The notes below the pieces were generated by a model, which searched no databases, was not told the origin of the DNA, and was given only the letters and a program-made list of their open reading frames with translations. Below, one piece after another: positions 35,723 through 46,916 of a stretch of 64,000 nucleotides of DNA. How positions within the stretch are numbered: position 1 is the stretch's first letter; each line of letters starts with the position of its first letter. The stretch comes from Brevipalpus yothersi (Eukaryota > Arthropoda > Arachnida > Trombidiformes > Tenuipalpidae), in contig QZCP01000103.1 in NCBI GenBank assembly GCA_003956705.1, positions 3,233 through 67,232 on the forward strand, in the 5' to 3' direction. The position numbers were made by a program, and so were the translations under genes.

Positions 35723-36682
35723 TTAAAAATCTTTCCTACTTACAAGATATTGTAAACCTTTCTCTCGAAAAACATTATAGTAAGCCATTGTTAGAAAAGC
35801 AGCAAACATATTGGGCCAAAGACCCTTGTATAAGCCCAAGAAACCCTCATTACGCACAGTTTGGACGAAACAATCGATGAAACCTGAGCATACAAAAGTT
35901 TTACCAAGTCTTTTTCTGGCATGATCAAAGCCTTGTATTTGCATTCTATGGCGGGCAAGATCGAGAGGATGGACAAGCATCATGGTGAGAGCACCAGCTG
36001 ATCCTCCACATAAGAAAATTCGAAGTTCCTCTTCTCGTGCTCTTCTCAAGATTGCTCTCGGCAACCGATGGTCTTCATATTTGTCCCACAGAGATTCTAG
36101 AAAACTTGACAGCCCAAACATTGTACCAGTCATTGGTATTCGATGTAAAAAACTGGGTAGAGTACCTCGATAAAAACCTTTTATGCCATTAGTTTCGTAA
36201 ATATACTTGAACCCATGAAAAAATCCTTTGACCGTTTTGGGCTCTGATTGAGCGCAAAGTTTGGTGTGAATATTGTCTATGGGCATACAAATTAAAGATG
36301 CCAATCCACTAGAAAACGAGCCACAAGCAATGCTAACCCATGGTACATTTGGAGCCAAATTTTTTCGATTTCTAAGTGAATCCAATGCAGAGTAACTCAA
36401 GAAATCACTGAAACTGAAAATGAGAAAGTAAACTTGCGCCGCTGTATGACCTTTCCACAGAGAAGGTAGTCCTTCATTTTTAAACATGGCCTTGATACAA
36501 TGATTTGTGCCCCAAAATCGCGATCGACGATGCAATCCAATCGGTTCCACTTGGAGTTGTAATCGAATTTTGACCACATGGAAAGGTTGATTCAAAAAAC
36601 GTGTTGCAAAACCAGCGAAAAAGTTGACCAATTCCAAATCTTTGGAAACTGATTCTTCTTGATTGAAAATTTTCATCCTCAT
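35723..36682 (-). CDS. SLC25A19-like mitochondrial carrier, paralogue B (divergent)
   Basis: Single-exon SLC25 carrier of 319 aa starting MRMKIFNQEES. The frame continues upstream only through a TTG, so the ATG at 36682 is used. Signatures are altered: the first is NQPFHVVKIRLQLQVEP, with the usual acidic residue replaced by His; the second is MPIDNIHTKLCAQSEP; the third is HPLDLARHRMQIQGFDHAR. The GFDHARKRLGK hallmark of SLC25A19 remains. Helix 2 (AAQVYFLIFSFSDFLSYSAL) differs from paralogues A and C. It lies about 1.1 kb downstream of paralogue C on the same strand. The loss of the first salt-bridge acid suggests altered transport; the intact frame argues it is still expressed. Confidence 0.88.
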   Translation of the reverse strand: MRMKIFNQEESVSKDLELVNFFAGFATRFLNQPFHVVKIRLQLQVEPIGLHRRSRFWGTNHCIKAMFKNEGLPSLWKGHTAAQVYFLIFSFSDFLSYSALDSLRNRKNLAPNVPWVSIACGSFSSGLASLICMPIDNIHTKLCAQSEPKTVKGFFHGFKYIYETNGIKGFYRGTLPSFLHRIPMTGTMFGLSSFLESLWDKYEDHRLPRAILRRAREEELRIFLCGGSAGALTMMLVHPLDLARHRMQIQGFDHARKRLGKTFVCSGFIDCFVQTVRNEGFLGLYKGLWPNMFAAFLTMAYYNVFREKGLQYLVSRKDF

Positions 36683-37779
36683 CTTGGACAACTAAAAAAC
36701 TAAAAATATCACTCAAATCACAACCACACTTGACACGATATTTATCAAAAGTAGTCACATCGCTAAACTATTATGTTTCCCGCACATCAACAATGTCCAA
36801 ACTTGATCAAATTTTCGCGAAAACATTTCATCAAAACACAAGCACGAGGTTGAGCTGGCGCAGTATTTGAAAAAGATGGAGCGAAAAAGTTGGAACCAAA
36901 AAAGAGGAGAGAAAAAAACAATTAACTTTGATAAGATTGATTTTATATTTTCAATAGTAAGATTCACAAGTAACAACAACATAGACTATAGATATAATTC
37001 GAAATGAAATTAGAGCAACTAACGACTTGATCGTGAAATATTTCAGCAAAGATAAGACACTTTTTCCTTTTTTCCTTTTTTGTGGATTGTCGAGATTAGG
37101 AATATTGATTAATTTTAAAACATATACACCAGAGCATTGTACTTTCAAGCTCACATTAATGCACTTGACCCATCAGCTAACAATTTATATTTTTGATGCA
37201 TATATATAGGTTCAATTTATGGGGGGGGAGTACCAGCAAACAATTAAGCAATTAATTTGAACATTTTCTTTTCACCTGTGATATTCTATGTATCTCACAT
37301 ATATCATGTGAACCATTCACCTAGAATTCAGAAAATCGAATCCTTCTGAGCAAATATAGTAGATTGTTTTTGTTAGAGCTAATTTGAATCATTATAAGGC
37401 ATCATCAATTATTTTTCGATCAAAATGGGGCAGGCCAAAAATGAATTCCTCTTTTCCGAATAACTGAGCTGATATGGTTGAGCAAGTTGAGATGTTGCGC
37501 TCAATTGATGAATGTTCGAACTGAAATTTTTGAAAAAAGGAATGACTTGGCTAGTTTATTAGTACGTTTCGAAAGAGACAGAGGTCAACTAATGACCTTG
37601 TCAAGATATTAAATGCAATCTCGATTCTAGTAGACTAGAATACTTTTTCTGGCTGTATAAAATTCATTTCGAATCACGTACTTTGAGAATGAGAGAGAAA
37701 AATCAGAAGGACTAGCGCAAAGTTCAATATATCATGTTATTTTATGGTAGATAAAATGGACGGTTCTTCATGAACTCAA
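36683..37779. other. spacer between carrier paralogues, nothing recognised
   Basis: About 1.1 kb between two tandem minus-strand carriers. It contains a minus-strand AATAAA at 37555-37560, suited to end paralogue C. No gene is supported. Confidence 0.6.
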
Positions 37780-38748
37780 TCAAGTTGATTGCTTCCGATA
37801 TAACAACAGTAAGTGAAGAGATTTTTCATAAACATAAAAATACAAGGCAGTACTTATGAATGCTTTGACTAAACTCGGAGATAATCCTTTGAATAAACCT
37901 AAAAAAGATTCATGGCGAATTGTTTGGATAATACAATTAATAAGACCAGTATATTTTGGAGTTACACCAAAGCCAACTCTAGCATGATTAAATCCCTGAA
38001 TTTGGAGACGTTTCTTAGCCAAATCAAGAGGATATACAATGATCTTCGAGGAGACACCGGCCATTCCTCCACACAGAAAGCTTTGAATGTTGCTACTTGT
38101 TGCGATTGCCTCTGATTTCCTTGAATCATCAGCCAATGAATTCCCTACATTTATCCAAATAGAATTGAATAATTTATTGAATGCAAAATGTAGTCCAGCG
38201 GTGGGAAGCGCTTGTAGAATTGCTGGTATAGAACCTCGATAAAAGCCATAAACTCTTTCTTTTTCAAAAATGTATCTGAATCCATGACGAAAATTGTGGA
38301 TTGTTCGAGGCTCACTTTGGCCCACTAGTCGAGTTCTGATAACATCAAGTGGCATACTAGCAAATGTTGCAATTCCCCCAGCCAGAGCCCCACAGTTAAA
38401 ATTGACAAGGAATTTTTCAGACTCCCCTTGAGGTGGTCTAATCTTATTAATTGACTTAGTTGCCGCTTCAAAAGTCCAAAATTGAACGGCACCATATACT
38501 ATCGACAAGTACTGGCCGGGAACATGGCCTTTCCAAAGAGATATTAACCCTTCTTCTCTAAATATGCATGAAAGACAATGAAAGTTACTTCGATATTTTG
38601 ATAATAAAGAGGTGTGAGAAATTGGTTCTACTTGTAATTGAAATCGAATCTTGATAACATCGAGAGGCTGAGTAAACAATCTGGTGATGAAACCAGAAAG
38701 AGCACCGGCAACAGCACTGTCAGAGAACTTTGATTCTTTGCCCATCAT
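37780..38748 (-). CDS. SLC25A19: SLC25A19-like mitochondrial thiamine pyrophosphate carrier, paralogue C
   Basis: Single-exon carrier, 322 aa, the most canonical of the three paralogues. Family pattern: SGFITRLFTQPLDVIKIRFQ, LWKGHVPGQYLSIVYGAVQF, MPLDVIRTRLVGQSEP, YRGSIPAILQALPTAGLHFA, YPLDLAKKRLQIQGFNHAR and LFKGLSPSLVKAFISTALYF. WKGHVPGQ and the GFNHARVGFG segment closely follow animal SLC25A19, which imports thiamine pyrophosphate into the matrix. All three PX(D/E)XX(K/R) signatures are intact, so this is the best candidate for the true orthologue. Two adjacent ATGs (38748 and 38745) could serve as start. Confidence 0.92.
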   Translation of the reverse strand: MMGKESKFSDSAVAGALSGFITRLFTQPLDVIKIRFQLQVEPISHTSLLSKYRSNFHCLSCIFREEGLISLWKGHVPGQYLSIVYGAVQFWTFEAATKSINKIRPPQGESEKFLVNFNCGALAGGIATFASMPLDVIRTRLVGQSEPRTIHNFRHGFRYIFEKERVYGFYRGSIPAILQALPTAGLHFAFNKLFNSIWINVGNSLADDSRKSEAIATSSNIQSFLCGGMAGVSSKIIVYPLDLAKKRLQIQGFNHARVGFGVTPKYTGLINCIIQTIRHESFLGLFKGLSPSLVKAFISTALYFYVYEKSLHLLLLYRKQST

Positions 38749-39860
38749 CACCTCGAAAAGACTAGATCAATGGTGATGACTTCCAGTTTTTTCATCTCAA
38801 TCGAATCAAACCAATCCAGTACGAAGTTGGATGATGAAAAAAAGTATGAGTTCAAAAAGTGATAAATTTCAAATCGAAAGAAAAACCAAATTCCGCTACA
38901 TCGTTCTGCAAGCGATCAGCAGGAAGCGATATTTTTTTCCAAATATTTGTATGATTTGTAGAGTTAACTGTCAATTGAAATTATGAAGACATGGATCGCA
39001 TAAGTAGAAAAAAAGAAGTACAAGTGTAGCACGCTTAAGCGATGTCGACAAGTGAAGAATAATTTGACGGTGAAGCAAAATCCTGATTACGATGATGATG
39101 GCCACTCTTGTTTCATTCCATTATTCTTGATCCATTCATCCAGTAACACTGATTCGGTTACCTATTCGAAGCATATATTCTAATGTCCTTCACCACACTT
39201 TCCATTGACCAAAAGGAAACAAGTTTACATGTTAACTACACCACTTGAACAACAACCATCAAATACTTTTGGGAAAACTTTCTTCTTCTTCACCAACATT
39301 CAACATCAACAAGATTGCCAAAACATTTACTCTGTCATGCGCTTGAATATTGTATGTATGAAGATATGAGCTTGATGATGTAACTGAGCTGTGTTGGCCT
39401 AAGCTTGTTGGCTTGTTGGCCTGATTCACAAGTGAAAAAAATATCGCCATTCACACTTATCATTTGGTGGTCATTTGAGGGAGGAAAAAAAACGTTTTCC
39501 CCATCTTTTTTATACATTCCCACCAGTGGACATGGTCACTTCTGTGGAATAGTGGAGTGCTCATGTTGCTACGAGGATTTGCAATTATGATCCCGAAATA
39601 GTTTATCTTTCGGTTGCAACGTGGGGTATGGATTGGATGTGATTTTAAGTTTTATCGTTTCATCTTCATCATTAAAAACTTTGTTGTGTGACTGTGATGT
39701 TGCATAATCACGGATTGTGAAAAGTTACTGTAAACTGTATTTATGAGTGATATTTTTGAGTGGCGTCAAATTTTTTTACATGGATATCACCATTATTGCT
39801 TCGATTGGGGTAGATTATTTGTGAGGAAGAGAAGAGAAGACAAAGTGGATCGAAAGAAAG
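38749..39860. other. divergent spacer, carrier C / TBK1
   Basis: About 1.1 kb between the divergent starts of carrier C and TBK1, so both promoters should lie here. No distinct motif, repeat or RNA gene was recognised. Confidence 0.5.
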
Positions 39861-42769
39861 ATGAATCTTAGAAGCTCCGCTAATTATGTTTGGAATATTA
39901 ATCATGTTCTGGGCAAAGGGGCAACTGGTGCCGTTTATAGTGGAGTTAATAAACATACTGGTGATCCGGTGGCTGTTAAAGGTTTCAATCATGCATCCCA
40001 CATGAGACCCTATGAGGTGCAAGAACGAGAATTTGAAGTATTAAAGAAAGTTAATCATCAAAACATTGTTCGACTCATTGCAATTGAGGAAGAGGTAGGC
40101 GAAAAAAGAGATCATTACCAGGAAATTAGAGCTGACCATTGTTTTTCCTCTCTCTCCCTCATCTTTACCCAGAATGAATCTCATCATAAAGTGTTAATCA
40201 TGGAGCTATGCACCGGTGGCAGTCTATTCAATATTTTGGATGATCCTGTCAATTACTACGGTTTAGATGAAAAAGAGTTCATCGCAGTTCTCAAGCATCT
40301 AGGTAGGACTTACATCATCTAGTTATTCTATTCTTTATCTCCAATCTTTCATTTAATTTAGCTGCTGGCATGAAGCATCTTCGTGACAACAATATTATCC
40401 ATCGAGATTTAAAGCCTGGAAACATAATGAAGTTCATCGGTGAAGACGGAATCTCAATTTATAAGCTCACCGATTTTGGGGCGGCTAGAGTTTTGGAAGA
40501 TGACCAACCTTTCATGTCTCTCTACGGAACTGAAGAATACTTGGTAGAATTCTCTCATCTTTACCAAATCAAACTGGACCATAACTTTCTTCTATATCTT
40601 TATTAGCACCCAGATATGTATGCTCGAGCTGTTCTTCATAAATCAGCTGGAAAATCATTCCGTGCCAATGTTGATCTGTGGAGTATTGGAGTCACCTTGT
40701 ATCATGTTGCAACTGGCTCTTTACCTTTTAAACCTTATGGTGGTCGTAAGAATAAGGAAACAATGTAAGACTGACCCGAGATGAAAGCTTCCAGCATTCT
40801 AATTTGTATTTTTCTGAGAAGGTTCAAAATAACCACGGAAAAAAGATCTGGCATCATATCAGGTTACCAGGACTGTGAAAATGGAACCATTATATGGAAT
40901 GATCAGTTGCCAAAAACTTGCCTTTTGAGTCCGTAAGTACAATAGTAATAATAATCGTAGTAATAATCACAAAGGCTAGATGGTAAACTTGATCTAATAC
41001 TTTGATCCTCAATTCAGGGCTCTTCAAGACTTAATCGTACCTTTGCTTGCTGGCATTATGGAGTGTGATTCTCATCGGATGTGGTCTTTTGATAAATTTT
41101 TTACTACTGTTACCTACATCCTATCCCATAAAGTTATTTATATTTTTTATGTTAACCATATGGAAGATGTTGTGATCTATCTGCATCCAAACGAAACGTA
41201 AGTGAGGATAATCTTCCTGTATTTCAATTCTCACTTTTTCTCTCCTGTTCCTGACAGTCTCAACGACCTTAAGCATCATCTCGAAACTAAAGTGTCTATT
41301 CCAACCAAATGTGCTCTTCTACTCTGGAATAAACAGTTGGTTCAAGATCTAGCTGAAGTTGAGTCTTCTGTTGAGAATCCAATACTTCTCTTAAATTCTG
41401 ATATAACGAAACTCAAGCTCAGTCCATTTCACATATCCCTGCCTAAAATGTCCGAAATTCATACAACACCAACCAATTGTGATGCTGACGCTTCACTCTC
41501 CAAAAGTTGTGCCTCGATTGCTTACGCCTATCGAAGAACTGTTGATAAATGTGTCTTTTACTATAATTTAGCCAACTCAACACCAGCAAATGTGATGTAA
41601 GTGAAAAAGTGTTTTTTTGTTGTTTTTTCGGAAAAAATGTATCATCAGTTCCGGCTGAAGAGAGACGAAACTTTGACAGATTTTTGACACTTCATTTCTT
41701 TTTTACATTTGCTAGATATTTGGTCGACAATAATCTTCGAATATTGATGGAAAAAAGACAAGCTTCTTCCCATTATTTTAAATCACTTACTCATCAACTT
41801 AAACATCTCGGTGATGTTGACTCACACTTGAGACGAGCAATGCAATCACCTTCAAACGATGACAAGAATAGCGATAGTTTCGCTTCAATGTCTCATGGAC
41901 AAATTTTATTCGAGAAATTAGATTTATATTCTAAGGAACTGTGTTGTAAAATGGATGATGCAAAAGCTAATCTGAAGAATCTTCACAATAAGTGGTTAAC
42001 ATTCCAAAGACAGCCTTATGAAAGTGAAATGGAAACATCCAGATCGAGAGCAAAGTATTATTGTCAAAAAATAAGGGAATCTTGGCAGTTTCTTCTCAAA
42101 GACAAATCGAATCGTAGCCTTTCCATAACAGAAGATCAGCTCCACTGTCTTGAAAAAATTAAGATTGACAATAATAGCAAAAAACTGTACAATTTAGTTC
42201 ACAATATCTGTTTCCCTGCATTGGCAGAGATGACCAAGCGCTTGGAAACATGGTATGCTGAGGCACAGGTCTGTTATAAAGAGTCAGAAGTCCTTCTGAA
42301 AGAATTTACATCATTCACCAAACGCTGCGAAGAGCTGCAGCAATGCCTCAATAAGGTGAGAGAGGATCAAAAAATATCTTGGCAGACCGTTCTGAAGCGA
42401 ATGGATCCAAGAGGACGAGATATTCCCCCTTCGTCATTCCCCTCAAGCCATGGAGCTACCTCTCAAAATGGCTGTGTTCCAATGGACTTGGTTAAAACTT
42501 TGGAAGAGTGAGTAGTATGATCCCATCTAATGATTGATTTAATTAGTTCGTATTTGATAGATGAGAGATCATAATTAAAATAAATATCTTCTTTATCCTT
42601 TATCAGGTACAGGGAAAGGAAGCGTTTAGCCTTTTCGCTTGCACAAGAAAGTCTGAGCTTGGTCAATGAGTGAGTTTAGCTGGAGCCATGGAGAGGTGAT
42701 TTTTGTTTGCTAATCGTTTGCTTCTTTTCCAGATTCGATTCTTTGACCACCCAAGAGCTACCCAAATGA
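39861..42769 (+). CDS. TBK1: TBK1 / IKK-epsilon serine/threonine kinase
   Basis: IKK-related kinase acting in innate signalling and selective autophagy. Ten exons: 39861-40094, 40173-40302, 40362-40543, 40607-40764, 40822-40932, 41018-41197, 41258-41596, 41716-42507, 42607-42669 and 42733-42769, giving 741 aa (human TBK1 is 729). Kinase core: GKGATGAV loop, VAVK with Lys40, REFEVLKKVNHQNIVRL, HRDLKPGN with Asp137, DFGAAR with Asp159, and the activation loop MSLYGTEEYL with Ser174 equivalent to the activating Ser172. A ubiquitin-like domain follows at about 310-385 and a helical scaffold/dimerisation region to the end. Intron 1 is 78 bp, in frame and stop-free. All splice phases close correctly. 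Confidence 0.96.
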
Positions 42770-42888
42770 AACTTGAACGGGACCATGAGCAGCAATCAAA
42801 TGAATTTTTTGAGCTCTTTTATATGTATTTTTTATCCACAACAGATCAGGGAATGAAAATAAGCGTAAATGCTGCTCTGTTCTGTGAG

Positions 42889-42894
42889 AATAAA
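42889..42894 (+). terminator. poly(A) signal, TBK1
   Basis: AATAAA 120 bp after the TBK1 stop, before the convergent LAMTOR1 gene. Confidence 0.6.
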
Positions 42895-42972
42895 TTCTGA
42901 AAAATTAAGTATCTAGTTGACTTGATCATATAAAAGTGATTTAATTGCTTTCTATCAACTAATATATTATTT

Positions 42973-43512
42973 TCATGGATTGAACACAACAACAATATCC
43001 TCTGTCACTGAGACGGTGAAACCTTTTTTCACAGCTTCGAAAGTCTGGCAAGCAGTCTCATCGATGAGAGATATATCGTCTGGTGAGATCTCGGACAGAT
43101 TCATTTTGGCATTAATATCAGCTCTCTTAACGATATTATTTGACCTATTTTGAGCTCTAAACTTAAGACACAATGGTTGTCGCAGTTGGTTTATCCGATT
43201 TGTGTACATCACAGCTCTTTGGGAGTATTCGGTGGGCTCAAGGGGAGGCATATTGGCAGAGGTCACATCGATGACACTGGTCATCATCTTGTCGAGTGTT
43301 CGATTCCAGGCATTGTTGACTTCATTTTTGGAAACACTGATGGTACCATAATTTGTAGGCTCTTTGGAATTGTATGTGTCGCCTGCGAGTGCATCATCAC
43401 TGATGAATCGTCCATCGACTGGATCATTCAGAATTCGAGTCCTTTCATTCACACTTGTGTCATGGCTCTCATTGGATGGAAATCTCCAGCAACAAGATAA
43501 AAAACTACCCAT
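42973..43512 (-). CDS. LAMTOR1: LAMTOR1 / p18, Ragulator lysosomal anchor
   Basis: Membrane anchor of the Ragulator complex, which recruits Rag GTPases and mTORC1 to lysosomes. Single exon, 179 aa. Translation from the internal ATG at 43512 gives MGSFLSCCWRF: a Gly2 myristoylation site followed by paired Cys for palmitoylation, as expected for LAMTOR1. NERTRILNDP matches the family's N-terminal segment. A core helix region follows (NAWNRTLDKMMTSVIDVTSA, EYSQRAVMYTNRINQL) and the end is VKKGFTVSVTEDIVVVFNP, matching the C-terminal 'V.A.EELVVQF' pattern. The open frame extends upstream, but that extension is hydrophobic, unconserved and would destroy the lipidation site. It is convergent with TBK1 (203 bp between stops). 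Confidence 0.92.
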   Translation of the reverse strand: MGSFLSCCWRFPSNESHDTSVNERTRILNDPVDGRFISDDALAGDTYNSKEPTNYGTISVSKNEVNNAWNRTLDKMMTSVIDVTSANMPPLEPTEYSQRAVMYTNRINQLRQPLCLKFRAQNRSNNIVKRADINAKMNLSEISPDDISLIDETACQTFEAVKKGFTVSVTEDIVVVFNP

Positions 43513-44232
43513 ATTCAGTGGAAGGGCGGATGAAAAAAAAACAAACAAAAAACCAAAAAAAGATAGAAGAAAAAAGAGATAAACAAGTGAAGATGATCCC
43601 CAAGCTTTACAATTAAATGTCAGGCAGAAAAAAGAGAGCAAAAAAATACGCCTGATTCAAGCATGAGACTTATGGCTTGTGTGTATGTACACTTTTAAAT
43701 GCTCAATGTATTACAAGCACCACAATGAGTTGAATCATCGATTGGCGACCAGTGTAATGATCGTCAAATCAAAGTGAACACATTAATAAAGGAATGTCAA
43801 TTAAAAATTTATCTTAATCATCGATCAAATTAATTTACAATAAGTTTATTTACTTAACCATTTTACACTCGAAAATTTCGAGAAAAACACACCGCCTACA
43901 TCAGCGCCTCTAGTGGACACTGTCAAAACTTTTTAGAACTTTAAAAAATATCAAATCCAAGTATCCAGTATTCTAATATCAATTCGATACCTTATTTCAA
44001 AAAATCTTGAAACAAGTTTTGATGAAAGCTTACATCATAAATGAAACATAATACTTAGTATAACACACACATTTTAATCAGTGGTTAATTTAATTTTTGA
44101 TGGATTACCAGTAACAGTATTATTTAGTGAAACAATTATTCAAAATACTCTCACTACCATCTTTGAATTGCCTCCGCTTAAAGCTGTCAAGAGCTGTTGG
44201 GAGAGAGACAGCTTGAGTTCAGCGACCTTACA
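43513..44232. other. divergent spacer LAMTOR1 / OSTC
   Basis: About 720 bp containing both promoters. I searched it for the missing N-terminal exon of OSTC and found no encoded match. Confidence 0.5.
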
Positions 44233-44707
44233 ATGGTAAAAGGAGTTTTTCCTTGTGTTTTGTTATCATATTTTTTGGTTTGTGCCGGTAAGTATGTGTG
44301 TGTGTGTTGAGAGAGAATTAATGTCCTTCACTTGAAGAAGATTAGTCTCATGTATCCTGGGTGACTTACGACTAAGTGATTGTTATCTTTTTCTTCCAGG
44401 TATTATTTATGATGTTATCGTTGAGCCACCATCAATCGGCTCTACTGTTGATGAGCATGGACACAGTCGACCGGTAGCTTTCATGCCTTATCGTGTTAAT
44501 GGCCAGTATATTATCGAAGGATTAGCGTCCAGTTTCATGTTCACACTCGGTGGACTTGGCTTCATTTTACTTGACCAAACTCATAGGCCAACAACGCCCA
44601 AATTGATAAGGACTCTTTTAACTATGATAGGTTTTCTTTGTGTGATTGTTTCATTTATAACTACTTGGATATTCATGAAAATGAAATTACCAGGCTATCT
44701 TTTGTAA
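44233..44707 (+). CDS. OSTC: OSTC / DC2 oligosaccharyltransferase subunit, short N-terminus
   Basis: Small membrane subunit that tethers the STT3A oligosaccharyltransferase to the ER translocon for co-translational N-glycosylation. Exons are 44233-44287 and 44400-44707, giving 120 aa. Strong matches: SYFLVCAGIIYDVIVEPPS, DEHGHSRPVAFMPYRVNGQY, EGLASSFMFTLGGLGFILLD and the C-terminal MKMKLPGYLL. Three hydrophobic helices are present. Human OSTC is 149 aa; the first ~30 residues before helix 1 are absent, since the frame hits a TAA 50 codons... upstream at 44179-44181 and the ATG at 44233 begins within helix 1 (MVKGVFPCVLLSYF). Either the N-terminus is truly short or an upstream exon was missed. 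The 3' end is convergent with Notum. Confidence 0.9.
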
Positions 44708-44923
44708 GATGCGCACACATATTCTGATGATTTCTTCTTTTTTTCTCTCTTCAAAACATGCAATCAAGAGACCAGTGGAACGTTTTTTAAATCATATCTT
44801 GAGTCCTCACATTCTTCATCTCTTGTGCTTGATCATCAGAAAAATTTTCCTTCCCAATATCTGAAGGATTGAGTGAGCTTGACACTCTATCGAAGAGTTA
44901 CAAATTATTTTCAGATGATGATC

Positions 44924-46332
44924 TCACATCATCTCACCGGTAATCGGATTCACGAGTCTTGGACATCCACTATTACATTGAGGTGAAGAACAAGAATCAA
45001 TCAAATGAGTTTTACGATGGGCCAGGCGTTTGCGACGTTGAACATTACGATGTTTTTTGTGCTTCTTATGCCTACGCTTGGAATCCCTTTTTGTTATTTG
45101 AATAGAATCAGTTGTTATTGCTCTCACCGGGGTGATAGGAGCGAAACTGCCTATCTTGAGAATTTCCTGAGGTCCGATCATATCAATCGATTTACTATCG
45201 TAGAGATAAAGTTTTTGAGGTCTATCATGCAATGGGAACTTGACTCGACTTTGTTCATGGAATCTCAGATAAAAATCATTTTTCTGTGTTTCCCAGTTCT
45301 TGAGAGCTGTTGGCAATGTGGTACCATTGATTGCAATACTAGTCCACGATGATTTTGTCAAAACAATATGAGATATACACGAGGGGGCGAAAACCGACCT
45401 GATTCAATGATATGAAAAGTAGTTTCATCAGTCATCAATCAAAAATCCAAACACCTAGCAATACTAACGTAACATTGGCCAAAGTTTTCCTCAATTGTTG
45501 GCCCAATCGATGAACATAATCCCATTGCGATCTGCTGACAGGTGCAGCGACATTATCAGCCATCATTTGAGCTTCATCGAATATCCATTGAAACACAAAG
45601 AGGGGAGACTTGAGAGTAGGATACATTCGATAGCCGAAATAACATCTCCATGGTTCAGTAGGATACTCATCCCTACATCTTCTAGGAACTTGACCATTCC
45701 ACATCCTAGAAGAAACAAATAAGTATAAATCATAGGCATCAATCGAATGATCCCCTAGAAAACTCACTTCATGCCGAGTTTGATTGAATCGATTGGTGAA
45801 CAATCAAAAGGATTGCTACAAATGTTAGCAGTCGAATTAGAAGAATCACGCCTCCGTCTAACATATGGTCCTTCATCATCGTTATTCGACGAGATAGAGT
45901 CCGTTCCATGGCTGAATGGTTCGTTATCCAAGAACCATCCTGAGTCTATTATGCCGCGCACTTCGATTTTGGAACCAGAGCGATACAGAGTTTCAGCAAT
46001 TCGATCCAAATTAACCAGAACGCCCCCAGCACCAGCTGAACTGCCCGCTAGTAGAAGCATTTTTCCATCGTACAGACCTCTTTCCGCCAATTCTAGTATG
46101 ACTTGGTCTATTATTTCGGAGCCCAGAAAGGCAAGATCGGTGAGAGTTTTGGCGGGCGAAGCACCGGACCAACTATCACTCGAACAATATGGCACAAATA
46201 CGTGATTGTAATTCCAAAAGTACGGGTTTTCTCCCTTAGTGGGCGATAGAATGCCGCCAACTAGAAATAATAATAAAAATGGAGACGAATGGGACAATAA
46301 TTAGCGAGAATACTTGAAAAACTTTGTCGGCA

Positions 46333-46366
<34 letters not shown>

Positions 46367-46916
46367 CCCGAATTTCCTCAACTCAAGAGTGTTGTTGAAG
46401 ATAGTAAGTAAGTGAGAGAGAGAGAAGCCGAGAAAGAGAGTAAGAAAGAAAGAGAGAGAAGGAAAGAGAGGTCGGCCAAAGGGCTCGTTTTTTCCTGGAA
46501 TGGCAATGAGAACAGCGAGAAAGAAGAAGAGAAGAGAGAAGAGGATGGATAAAGTGCTTCACACTTATTCACTTACCATTACGGACTTTTGGCCAGTGTG
46601 CAGAGCTCATAAGATTTCGCATTTGCAGCCATCGTTGGTGACATGAGGAATCGGAAAAACAATACCAACCTCCTTCTAGAAAAACTATCCAACGTCGAGA
46701 CAAGGTTGGTGATGGACGATAGTAGAAGCCAGCTCGAGTACCATCATTACAAGTCACATTCGAGTTTTGGAGCATATATCGGCGAAGCGGAAGAGGAGAT
46801 CGTGGATTGGAAGTTTTTTGATTGTACGGAAGTGCTGATACTGTATGAGATTCATGAATTACAAAGATCGCAGCAAGAGTCAACCAGAAACATATGATCA
46901 CAAATGTTTGATGCAT
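44924..46916 (-). CDS. Notum: Notum, palmitoleoyl-protein carboxylesterase
   Basis: Secreted hydrolase that removes the palmitoleate from Wnt proteins and so inhibits Wnt signalling. Exons on the minus strand are 46916-46577, 46260-45768, 45705-45469 and 45398-44924, giving 514 aa. A signal peptide covers about residues 1-28. Family landmarks: NVTCNDGTRAGFYYRPS, RRWIVFLEGGWYCF, NHVFVPYCSSDSWSGAS, the nucleophile elbow LLLAGSSAGAGG with Ser188, DSGWFLDN, FVFQWIFDEAQM with the catalytic-type Asp, and CISHIVL with the His. Many Cys are conserved. A Lys/Arg-rich insert (SKRRHKKHKKHRNVQRRKR) precedes the C-terminal Cys motif DSCSSPQCNSGCP and could bind heparan sulfate. The stop overlaps ATGTGAGAT, so a spliced extension cannot be excluded. 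Confidence 0.96.

Noticed and set aside
43513..43641. N-terminal extension of LAMTOR1 upstream of 43512
   Set aside because: It would bury the Gly2 lipidation site and encodes unconserved hydrophobic sequence.
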